NCBI GenBank assembly: GCA_002338605.1
Contig: DDIP01000068.1
Location: 9,982-15,217 of the forward strand
DNA: 5,236 nucleotides
Direction of reading: 5' to 3'
DNA from: Proteobacteria bacterium UBA1847
GTDB lineage: Bacteria > Pseudomonadota > Gammaproteobacteria > Steroidobacterales > Woeseiaceae
Numbering within the stretch: the stretch's first letter is position 1; each line of letters opens with the position of its first letter. Under the pieces are notes generated by a model that worked only from the letters and a program-made list of their open reading frames with translations, was not told the DNA's origin and made no database searches. The position numbers and the translations under genes are program-made. Of this stretch, positions 1 through 5,236 are shown piece by piece.

Positions 1-112
1 GGCTGCCGGCGCCTATCGTATGGTCGCAATACGCATAGCGGCGGCGCAGGCGGCGAAAAAGGCCGATTACCGATCGAAATTCGGCAGTATCGTCGTTGAA
101 GGCAAACAATGA
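1..112 (+). CDS. apbC: Mrp/ApbC family Fe-S cluster carrier ATPase, C-terminal fragment
   Basis: Only the last 36 codons are present (frame starting at base 2, TGA at 110-112); the 5' part lies outside the window. The visible tail contains [17 protein letters not shown] followed by [12 protein letters not shown]. This resembles the C-terminus of Mrp/ApbC P-loop ATPases, which typically end in a YR..A.R.AA helix and a 'DYS.KFP.IV.E'-like strand. Known for the family: cytosolic dimeric ATPases that carry and transfer iron-sulfur clusters. The TGA overlaps the dcd start as ATGA (109-112), so the two genes are probably co-transcribed and translationally coupled; mrp next to dcd is a familiar gammaproteobacterial arrangement. 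The Walker and CXXC motifs cannot be checked here, so the call rests on the tail and the neighbour. Confidence 0.75.
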   Translation, partial: AAGAYRMVAIRIAAAQAAKKADYRSKFGSIVVEGKQ

Positions 113-675
113 GCATCAAGTCGGACCGATGGATTCGCCGCATGGCGGCGGATCACGGCATGATCGAGCCATTCGAACCCGGGCAGGTTCGTGAACGAGG
201 TGGCCAGCGCATCGTGTCATATGGAACATCGAGTTACGGCTACGACGTCCGATGCGCTGATGAGTTCAAGGTGTTTACCAATATCAATTCCGCGGTCGTC
301 GATCCGAAGGCCTTCGATGAATCGAGCTTCGTCGATATTCGAAGTGATGTTTGTGTCATCCCGCCAAACTCATTTGCACTGGCGCGCACTGTCGAGTTTT
401 TTCGTATTCCGCGCACGGTTCTGACGATTTGTTTGGGCAAATCGACCTACGCGCGTTGCGGCATCATCGTGAATGTCACGCCGCTTGAACCTGAATGGGA
501 AGGGCATGTGACGCTGGAGTTTTCCAATACAACCACATTGCCGGCGAAGATCTATGCCAACGAAGGCGTTGCGCAAATGCTGTTTCTCGAGTCGGATGAG
601 GCATGCGAGACTTCTTACCGCGATCGTGGCGGCAAGTACCAGGGCCAGACCGGTGTGACGCTGCCGAAAGCCTAG
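109..675 (+). CDS. dcd: dCTP deaminase
   Basis: Complete 188-residue protein. It deaminates dCTP to dUTP, which dUTPase then converts to dUMP for thymidylate synthesis; cytosolic homotrimer of the dUTPase fold. The family core is plain: SSYGYDVRC (41-49), GKSTYARCG (110-118) and [17 protein letters not shown] (124-140). By alignment with E. coli Dcd, S112 and R116 correspond to its active-site Ser111 and Arg115, and E137 to the catalytic Glu138. The C-terminal GGKYQGQ segment (174-180) is the nucleotide-closing tail. Length and sequence match the 188-aa form of pseudomonads rather than the 193-aa E. coli form. The ATG at 109 has GAAGG at 98-102, six bases upstream, and overlaps the preceding stop by 4 nt. 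[13 protein letters not shown] is the expected N-terminus, so the start is secure. All key residues are present. Confidence 0.97.
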   Translation: MSIKSDRWIRRMAADHGMIEPFEPGQVRERGGQRIVSYGTSSYGYDVRCADEFKVFTNINSAVVDPKAFDESSFVDIRSDVCVIPPNSFALARTVEFFRIPRTVLTICLGKSTYARCGIIVNVTPLEPEWEGHVTLEFSNTTTLPAKIYANEGVAQMLFLESDEACETSYRDRGGKYQGQTGVTLPKA

Positions 676-685
676 ACGCCGGCTT

Positions 686-1333
686 CTAAAAGCTTTGCAC
701 GACCGGCTCTTGGGCCTGTTTGCCATCCACCCAGCAATGCCCGTCGCGAAATTCCACTTTTCCCGAACCGACCCAGCCAGCCGCTTGCGGGTAGATGTGG
801 TGTTCGACAGCCTGCACACGCAGTGCCAGTTGCTCAGCCGTCTCGCCGGGCTTTACCTTGAGACGTCCTTGCAGAATTCGGGGGCCGGCATCGAGTTTTT
901 CAGTGACGAAGTGCACCGTGCTGCCATGCCATTCGTCGCCGGCATCAATGACACGCTGGTGAGTATTGAGGCCCGGGTAGTTCGGCAGCAATGCTGGGTG
1001 GATATTCAGGATTCTACCTTTGTAATGCTTCACGAACCGGTTGCTCAGAATACGCATGAAGCCGGCAAGCACCAGTAAGTCGGGCTCGAATTGATCGAGT
1101 TCCGCGATCACCGCGTCATCGAATGACTCGCGGTCCGGATAGTCCCGGTGTTGTATGCAGGCGGTCGGAATGCCGGCTTTTTCGGCCCGCTCGAGGCCAA
1201 AGGCATTCGGGTTGTTGCTGAACACGACACAAAGTTCGAGCGCAAGATCGCCGCGCCCGACTGCATCGATTAATGCCTGAAGATTTGTGCCTGAGCCGGA
1301 GATCAGGATGGCAGTTTTGCAGCGCCTGACCAT
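686..1333 (-). CDS. purN: Phosphoribosylglycinamide formyltransferase (GAR transformylase 1)
   Basis: Complete 215-residue cytosolic enzyme of de novo purine synthesis. It transfers the formyl group of 10-formyltetrahydrofolate to GAR, giving FGAR. Visible motifs: the phosphate-binding ISGSGTNLQAL (11-21), AGFMRIL (90-96), NIHPALLPNYPG (110-121) and HFVTEKLDAGPRILQ (141-155). The catalytic triad N110, H112 and D148 matches E. coli Asn106, His108 and Asp144. Length agrees with the family (about 210-220). The start ATG (complement of 1331-1333) shares one base with the purM stop in TGATG. There is no Shine-Dalgarno sequence in the preceding 17 nt, so translation probably depends on ribosomes finishing purM. 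It ends 10 bp from the dcd stop on the opposite strand. Nothing is missing or truncated. Confidence 0.97.
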   Translation of the reverse strand: MVRRCKTAILISGSGTNLQALIDAVGRGDLALELCVVFSNNPNAFGLERAEKAGIPTACIQHRDYPDRESFDDAVIAELDQFEPDLLVLAGFMRILSNRFVKHYKGRILNIHPALLPNYPGLNTHQRVIDAGDEWHGSTVHFVTEKLDAGPRILQGRLKVKPGETAEQLALRVQAVEHHIYPQAAGWVGSGKVEFRDGHCWVDGKQAQEPVVQSF

Positions 1334-2364
1334 CAGACGTAATGCACGATCCGTTTCGTTGCCGGATCGCCATCGACAATTCGGCCAATCTGCCAGGCAG
1401 ACTCGCCGTGGTCGGCCAGAATTTTTACTGTTTCTGTGGCAGACCTCGCATCAACCATGACAACCATTCCGACGCCACAATTGAAGGTGCGGCGCATTTC
1501 GGCGGTGTCGATATTGCCGGTTGCTGCCAGCCAATCGAACACCGCGCCCTGTGACCAGCTTTGTGTGTCTATTTCGGCATCGAGCGCGCCGCTCAGCACG
1601 CGTGGAATATTTTCCGTAATGCCTCCTCCCGTTATATGCGCGAGTCCCTTGATGCTGACCGACTGCATGAGTGCGAGAATCGATTTGGCGTAGATTCGCG
1701 TCGGTTGCAGCAGTCGTTCACTCGCCGCCACACCGTCGATCAGATCATCCGGTGCACGTTCGAGGACCTTGCGGATCAGGGAGTACCCGTTCGAATGCGG
1801 ACCGCTCGATGCAATACCGATAATTGCATCGCCGGCGCTGATGCCACTACCGTCGATCAGTGCCGCACGTTCAACGACGCCGACGGTGAACCCGGCGAGA
1901 TCGTACTCTCCCTCTGCGTACATATCCGGCATCTCGGCGGTCTCGCCACCAATCAGCGCAGCACCAGCCTGCAGGCAGCCTTCCGCGATTCCGGAAATCA
2001 CGTCAACGGCAACGTCATTGTCCAGTTTTCCGCAGGCAAAATAATCCAGGAAAAAAAGCGGCTCGGCGCCTTGCACCAGGACGTCGTTGACACACATCGC
2101 GACAAGATCGATGCCAATGCTGCTGTGCCGATTGAGCCGCTGAGCAAGCATCAGCTTGGTGCCGACGCCGTCGGTACCGGAGACGAGCACCGGCTCGTGA
2201 TACCGGCCAGGCGGCAATGCGAACATTCCGCCGAAACCACCGATCCCGGCGAGAACTTCGGGTCTCCGGGTGCGCTGTACCAGCGGCTTGATTCGCTCGA
2301 CAAGTTCGTTGCCGGCATCAATATCGACACCTGCATCTTTGTAGGTAAGTGGTTTATTGCTCAT
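1333..2364 (-). CDS. purM: Phosphoribosylformylglycinamidine cyclo-ligase (AIR synthetase)
   Basis: Complete 343-residue enzyme that uses ATP to close the imidazole ring, converting FGAM to AIR in purine synthesis; cytosolic homodimer of the PurM/PurL ATPase fold. Diagnostic motifs: [13 protein letters not shown] (7-19), SGTDGVGTK (62-70), [19 protein letters not shown] (84-102), GGETAEMP (139-146), [10 protein letters not shown] (186-195), the glycine turn ITGGGI (244-249) and TFNCGVGM (293-300). E. coli PurM has 345 residues. The frame stays open to an ATG at 2481, but the 39 extra residues do not resemble PurM and would overlap the divergent gene, so [10 protein letters not shown] at 2364 is chosen. 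Oddly, the bases just before this ATG (CCACCCCCTA) offer no Shine-Dalgarno sequence; the nearest GGAG is 14 nt away. It is first in the purMN pair, with a one-base overlap into purN. Confidence 0.97.
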   Translation of the reverse strand: MSNKPLTYKDAGVDIDAGNELVERIKPLVQRTRRPEVLAGIGGFGGMFALPPGRYHEPVLVSGTDGVGTKLMLAQRLNRHSSIGIDLVAMCVNDVLVQGAEPLFFLDYFACGKLDNDVAVDVISGIAEGCLQAGAALIGGETAEMPDMYAEGEYDLAGFTVGVVERAALIDGSGISAGDAIIGIASSGPHSNGYSLIRKVLERAPDDLIDGVAASERLLQPTRIYAKSILALMQSVSIKGLAHITGGGITENIPRVLSGALDAEIDTQSWSQGAVFDWLAATGNIDTAEMRRTFNCGVGMVVMVDARSATETVKILADHGESAWQIGRIVDGDPATKRIVHYV

Positions 2365-2370
2365 TAGGGG

Positions 2371-2398
2371 GTGGCATACTCCGTGAGGGCGATATAAT
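2371..2398 (+). promoter_or_regulatory. Sigma70-like promoter of the DUF2066-hda operon
   Basis: A perfect -10 hexamer TATAAT lies at 2393-2398. GTGGCA at 2371-2376 matches the -35 consensus at 4 of 6 positions, with a 16-bp spacer. Transcription would begin near 2405, leaving a leader of roughly 25-35 nt before the first gene. This is the only promoter-like sequence seen upstream of the four-gene rightward cluster. The -10 call is strong, the -35 moderate; the start point is inferred from spacing. Confidence 0.6.
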
Positions 2399-2422
2399 AG
2401 TGCTTGGCGACCAACGGGGAAA
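2394..2422 (-). promoter_or_regulatory. Candidate promoter of purMN
   Basis: Read leftward, TATTAT (complement of 2394-2399) matches the -10 consensus at 5 of 6 positions. TTTCCC (complement of 2417-2422), with a 17-bp spacer, matches the -35 at only 3 of 6. Transcription would start near 2387 and give a leader of about 23 nt before purM. The element uses the same base pairs as the rightward -10. The weak -35 suggests need for an activator or a modest basal level. No E. coli-type PurR operator is visible. Confidence 0.4.
2416..2420 (+). promoter_or_regulatory. Purine-rich ribosome-binding site deciding the DUF2066 start
   Basis: GGGGA lies 8 nt before the TTG at 2429 and 17 nt before the in-frame ATG at 2438. 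The spacing favours the TTG, although the site is only a partial Shine-Dalgarno match and the ATG adds just three codons' difference. Confidence 0.4.
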
Positions 2423-2428
2423 CCACCC

Positions 2429-3559
2429 TTGCAATTAATGCTGAACTTCCGACATGTCGAATTGCTGCGACATCCTCTCATCTGCGCTGTCGCGGCGCTG
2501 CTTTTTACTCTTGTGCCCGGGTATTCGGCAGTCGCCGTTGAAGTACCGACGCTTTATACAGCGCAGGTGCCATGGGACAGGATTGCCGACGGTTCGCGCG
2601 AAGAAGCTTACAAGACGGCATTGAAAGAAGTCCTCGCCAGGGTTTCCGGGTCAGAGCTGAGCGAGGACGAGGATTCCATAAATGCCCTGTTCCCGAGGCC
2701 ACAGGACTATGTCACCCAGTATCGGCCAGATGCCGAGGACACGTTGTGGGTAACATTCGACGGTCAGGCAATCGAGCGAGTCTTGCGCAGTTCCGGCGAA
2801 ACAGTGTGGGGTCGAGATCGTCCCTTGACGCTGATCTGGCTTGCCGTTGATTGGGGGCAGGGTGATCGTGAAATAATCGCCGCCGGCGAACCGGAGAGGA
2901 CACAGCAGGAAGGCCGTTCGATCGACCGCAACCGGCTGCTGCGGGAACGACTGCTCGAAATTGCGCGAAAACGTGGTTTACCGGTTCTGTTTCCATTGCT
3001 CGATACAACGGATCTGCAGGGCGTTTCGTTCAGCGATATTTGGGGTGGCTTTGACGATCGCATTGTCGATGCGTCGCGCCGCTACGATGCAGACTCAATC
3101 CTGATAGGCCGCATTCGATCGACCGGAAGCCAGCTCAATCGGTGGACCTATCGTTTCGGTCCAGAGACGCGCACCTGGAGCGGTCCACCCGAGATGGTCA
3201 TCGCCCGGATTGCGGATCTGCTTGCAGCGGAATTTGCCGTAGGCGGTAATGCACCCCTGGAAACCCTCGTGTTGAACGTGTCGGGCATACAGAGTGTTGA
3301 TGCCTACGGCTCGGCACAAGCGATGTTGTCCGGTCTCAGCCTGATCGAGAGTTTCAAGATCACAGCCGTTTTCGGCGACGTTGTCAGTTATGAGATTGAG
3401 GTTCGCGGAGGCGCGGAGCGCCTGCGGCGTGCGTTGCGTTTTGCAGGTCTGCTTGAAGCCGAGACCGGTCCTGAAATGCCCGGATTCGATACGACGCCGA
3501 CGCTTGAATTCTTTTACGAAACACGCGACTCAAGCACGCGACCATCGAATGTCTTTTAA
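2429..3559 (+). CDS. Exported DUF2066 family protein of unknown function
   Basis: 376 residues from TTG at 2429, or 373 from ATG 2438. The N-terminus looks like a Sec signal peptide: basic and His residues (8-15), hydrophobic core [15 protein letters not shown] (17-31), and a probable signal peptidase I site after A34-V35-A36, implying a periplasmic protein. The mature start LYTAQVP (42-48), then [14 protein letters not shown] (61-75), is the DUF2066 hallmark. A middle section (about 166-270; [38 protein letters not shown]) loosely recalls the CsgG/LpoB-type fold; this is inference. A C-terminal alpha/beta section (about 278-343) with LVLNVSGI and YEIEVRGG follows. No catalytic motif is apparent. 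Its head-to-head position with purM, with hda downstream, is seen for this family in pseudomonads. Its stop lies inside the next gene (11-nt overlap). Family assignment is firm; function is unknown. Confidence 0.85.
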   Translation: MQLMLNFRHVELLRHPLICAVAALLFTLVPGYSAVAVEVPTLYTAQVPWDRIADGSREEAYKTALKEVLARVSGSELSEDEDSINALFPRPQDYVTQYRPDAEDTLWVTFDGQAIERVLRSSGETVWGRDRPLTLIWLAVDWGQGDREIIAAGEPERTQQEGRSIDRNRLLRERLLEIARKRGLPVLFPLLDTTDLQGVSFSDIWGGFDDRIVDASRRYDADSILIGRIRSTGSQLNRWTYRFGPETRTWSGPPEMVIARIADLLAAEFAVGGNAPLETLVLNVSGIQSVDAYGSAQAMLSGLSLIESFKITAVFGDVVSYEIEVRGGAERLRRALRFAGLLEAETGPEMPGFDTTPTLEFFYETRDSSTRPSNVF

Positions 3560-4094
3560 CTGGGTCCCAAACGCGATTTCGCTGCTTCGCATAGCACTCG
3601 TCGCGCCAATTCTGTTGCTGATCTTAAACGGCAGCTACGCATGGGCAATCGTCCTGTTTTGTATCGCCGGTTTTTCCGATGGCGTAGATGGTTATCTCGC
3701 CAAACGCTATGGCTGGCGTACGCGTCTGGGTGCATTGCTCGATCCGATCGCGGACAAGCTGTTGGTTGCCGGACTGTTTATCACGCTGGCCTACATGCAG
3801 CTTATCCCGACGTGGCTTGCCAGCGTTGTGATATTTCGTGACCTCGTAATCGTTGCGGGTGCGACTGCCTATAACTTTATCGTCGGGCCCGTCCAGGGCG
3901 AGCCGACCCGAATCAGCAAGCTCAATACTGCCCTGGAGTTGCTGTTCCTGCTATTCGTCATGAGTCGTGCGGGTTTCGGCTGGCCCGATGAAATCACGAA
4001 TACAGTGCTCGGGGCCTCCATCCTGGTTACGGTCGTAATCAGCGGTGTCGACTACGTATGGTCATGGTCGAGACGGGCACGAACAGGGGATTAA
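3549..4094 (+). CDS. CDP-alcohol phosphatidyltransferase family membrane protein (PgsA-like)
   Basis: 181-residue inner-membrane enzyme. The family moves a phosphatidyl group from CDP-diacylglycerol to an alcohol, releasing CMP; relatives make phosphatidylglycerol phosphate or cardiolipin. The signature D-x2-D-G-x2-A-R-x8-G-x3-D-x3-D appears as D44, D47, G48, A51, K52, G61, D65 and D69, with Lys where Arg is usual. The four aspartates that bind metal and perform catalysis are intact. Likely membrane segments: about 10-27, 30-46, 71-90, 93-112, 126-140 and 152-172. The N-terminus [14 protein letters not shown] is typical. ATG 3549 is chosen: the frame is open from TTG 3381, but those 56 residues are non-family and lie inside the DUF2066 gene. 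No Shine-Dalgarno sequence precedes it, so coupling through the 11-nt overlap is likely. The substrate alcohol cannot be decided; glycerol 3-phosphate (PgsA) or phosphatidylglycerol (cardiolipin synthase) are candidates. Confidence 0.9.
   Translation: MSFNWVPNAISLLRIALVAPILLLILNGSYAWAIVLFCIAGFSDGVDGYLAKRYGWRTRLGALLDPIADKLLVAGLFITLAYMQLIPTWLASVVIFRDLVIVAGATAYNFIVGPVQGEPTRISKLNTALELLFLLFVMSRAGFGWPDEITNTVLGASILVTVVISGVDYVWSWSRRARTGD
4085..4090 (+). promoter_or_regulatory. Ribosome-binding site fixing the AI-2E family start
   Basis: AGGGGA ends 5 nt before the ATG at 4096, at the end of the preceding coding region. It supports this start over the in-frame GTG at 4045, which would put 51 nt inside the upstream gene and add 17 non-family residues. 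Confidence 0.65.
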
Positions 4095-4095
4095 T

Positions 4096-5154
4096 ATGCA
4101 ATCCAATCTGCGACTCAACTGGCTGATTGCAACGGCAATCTTCGGCTGGCTGCTCTACCTGCTGGCACCGGTGCTGACACCGTTCATTGCTGCCGGTTTA
4201 TTGGCCTACATGGGTGATCCTTTTGCCGATCGGCTGCAAAAGCACAGCATCCCGCGTACGCTCGCCGTCGTCATTGTTTTCCTCAGCACGTTCTTGCTGA
4301 TTGGATTGCTGGTGCTGCTGGTCGGACCACTGGTGAAGACCCAGATCAATGCCCTGTTTGACGCTTTACCGGACATCGTCAGCGAAGTCGAAGAGGTCTG
4401 GTTGCCAACAGTCCTTGGCTGGATGAACGTCGAGGCCGGAGACGATGTCGGAATCAGTGCTTTTCTTGCACGGTACAGCGAAATGGTTGGCAGCTGGAGC
4501 GGCAAAATTCTGCTGGGCGTCGGAAAATCCGGTGGCGTGCTTGCAGCCGCGGTCCTGAGCCTTTTTCTTATCCCGATTCTCACGTTTTACATGTTGCGTG
4601 ACTGGGATGCTTTTCTCAGCCATATCGGCGCACTGATTCCGGAAAGCAAGCGCAAGACGGCCTATGCGCTGGCGCAGGAGACGGACGATATGCTGGGGGC
4701 GTTTCTGCGGGGGCAACTGCTGGTCATGCTGGCACTGGCCGTCATCTATTCACTGGGTCTCGCGATTGTCGGCATCAAATTCGCGATTGCCATCGGCGTC
4801 GTGGCCGGTCTGGTCAGTTTCGTACCTTACCTGGGGTTTGTCTTTGGCATCGGTCTGGCGGGGCTGACGGTGGTTCTTGAACCCAATCCACTGTGGCATC
4901 TGGCTGGCGTCATCGCCGTTTTTACCGTAGCCCAGGTCATTGAAGGATCTCTGCTGACACCGAAGCTGGTGGGTGACCGCATCGGTCTGCATCCGGTGCT
5001 GGTTATTTTTGCGATTGCAGCCGGCGGACAATTGTTTGGCTTCTTCGGCATTCTCCTGGCGCTGCCAGCTGCGGCCATTCTGTCGGTCCTGATTCGCTTT
5101 GCCTATCACCGCTACCTCAAGGAACACCCCGAGTTGGAACCGGAGATTGAATGA
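4096..5154 (+). CDS. AI-2E family (PerM-like) multispan membrane transporter
   Basis: 352-residue inner-membrane protein, the usual family length. Hydrophobic segments are near 9-24, 25-39, 56-79, 147-166, 207-227, 228-259, 268-283 and 300-336. A soluble amphipathic loop (80-146) separates the third and fourth, as is typical. Family motifs: FYMLRDWD (164-171), LRGQLLVMLAL (204-214), SFVPYLGFVFG (241-251) and VIEGSLLTPKLVGDRIGLHP (281-300), then a Gly-rich GGQLFGFFGILLALP (310-324). Named for E. coli TqsA, which affects autoinducer-2 export; other members act as Na+/H+ antiporters and E. coli PerM is poorly defined, so the substrate is not predictable. It starts one base after the previous stop and ends in an ATGA overlap with hda. 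A PerM-type gene beside hda recurs in gammaproteobacteria, which argues for a housekeeping role over quorum sensing. Confidence 0.92.
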   Translation: MQSNLRLNWLIATAIFGWLLYLLAPVLTPFIAAGLLAYMGDPFADRLQKHSIPRTLAVVIVFLSTFLLIGLLVLLVGPLVKTQINALFDALPDIVSEVEEVWLPTVLGWMNVEAGDDVGISAFLARYSEMVGSWSGKILLGVGKSGGVLAAAVLSLFLIPILTFYMLRDWDAFLSHIGALIPESKRKTAYALAQETDDMLGAFLRGQLLVMLALAVIYSLGLAIVGIKFAIAIGVVAGLVSFVPYLGFVFGIGLAGLTVVLEPNPLWHLAGVIAVFTVAQVIEGSLLTPKLVGDRIGLHPVLVIFAIAAGGQLFGFFGILLALPAAAILSVLIRFAYHRYLKEHPELEPEIE

Positions 5155-5236
5155 GCCAGCTCGCACTGCCACTGCAGCTCGCGGACCACGCTGTTTTCGC
5201 TAGTTTTTTCGCAGGGGGTAATGAAACCCTCGTTGC
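5151..5236 (+). CDS. hda: Hda, DnaA regulatory inactivator (5' end only)
   Basis: The first 28 codons are present; the AAA+ domain lies beyond the window. The N-terminus carries QLALPL (residues 3-8), which matches the sliding-clamp-binding motif of Hda (QLSLPL in E. coli). DHAVFASFFAGGNETLV follows, matching the E. coli Hda region D.TFASF..G.N..L. Known role: clamp-bound Hda stimulates ATP hydrolysis by DnaA after initiation (RIDA), preventing over-initiation. The ATG overlaps the upstream TGA (5151-5154) and has GGAG at 5142-5145, five bases upstream, so it is read from the same operon and probably coupled. DnaA itself is excluded by the clamp motif and by the neighbours. Completeness and the Walker and arginine-finger residues cannot be assessed. 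Confidence 0.9.
   Translation, partial: MSQLALPLQLADHAVFASFFAGGNETLV

Noticed and set aside
668..685. Hairpin AAGCC...GGCTT after dcd as a terminator
   Set aside because: The stem is only 5 bp with an 8-nt loop and no following T-tract.
370..819. A 149-codon - strand frame spanning the dcd 3' half and the purN end
   Set aside because: It overlaps two certain genes, has no ribosome site or family resemblance, and is a shadow frame.
1561..2367. A 268-codon open frame on the + strand opposite purM
   Set aside because: It lies entirely antisense to a fully motif-complete purM, has no recognisable domain, and its composition is that of a complement of coding sequence.
2388..2410. GGCGA repeated directly around the TATAAT (2388-2392 and 2406-2410)
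   Set aside because: Five-base repeats 18 bp apart are expected by chance at this base composition; no dyad symmetry to suggest an operator.
2365..2450. PurR operator upstream of purM
   Set aside because: No sequence resembling the E. coli 16-bp PurR palindrome was found in the divergent region.
2365..2481. 39-residue N-terminal extension of purM
   Set aside because: The extra residues are unlike any PurM, would run through the promoter region and into the divergent gene; [10 protein letters not shown] is the canonical beginning.
3381..3548. 56-residue extension of the phosphatidyltransferase from TTG 3381
   Set aside because: It lies wholly in another frame of the DUF2066 gene, and the family N-terminus begins at MSFNWVPN.
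4096..5154. AI-2E family gene as evidence of a quorum-sensing system
   Set aside because: The family name is historical, substrates are diverse, and there is no luxS, lsr or receptor gene here; the context is housekeeping.

Overview
The window is ordinary, densely packed chromosomal DNA from a gammaproteobacterium. The evidence is the 188-residue dCTP deaminase variant typical of pseudomonads and relatives, the mrp/dcd pairing, and the arrangement in which purMN lies head-to-head with a gene for a DUF2066 protein and hda follows on that other side. A CDP-alcohol phosphatidyltransferase gene between the DUF2066 gene and the AI-2E-family gene suggests a Xanthomonadales/Chromatiales-like or marine lineage rather than Pseudomonas, but this is a weak inference. 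I see no mobile element, CRISPR array, tRNA, rRNA or convincing intrinsic terminator.

Layout. (1) Positions 1-675, + strand: the last 36 codons of an Mrp/ApbC-type Fe-S carrier ATPase, overlapping by 4 nt a complete dcd (dCTP deaminase). (2) Positions 686-2364, - strand: purM then purN, transcribed leftward and overlapping by one base (TGATG); purN converges on dcd with only 10 bp between the stop codons. (3) Positions 2365-2428: a 64-bp divergent intergenic region with a good sigma70-like promoter for the rightward operon and a weaker one for purMN, their -10 elements on the same bases. (4) Positions 2429-5236, + strand: a compact operon of an exported DUF2066 protein, a CDP-alcohol phosphatidyltransferase (PgsA-like), an AI-2E-family (PerM-like) multispan membrane protein, and the first 28 codons of hda. 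Its genes are linked by an 11-nt overlap, a 1-nt gap and a 4-nt overlap.

Working together: dcd supplies dUTP towards dTTP synthesis, and purM/purN carry out two steps of de novo IMP synthesis, so the left half is nucleotide metabolism. The right half is an envelope/membrane set that ends in Hda, the regulator that inactivates DnaA together with the sliding clamp. No undescribed system is evident. The points most worth a second look are the stacked divergent promoters, the exported DUF2066 protein of unknown function, and the coupling of an acidic-phospholipid-type synthase with Hda.
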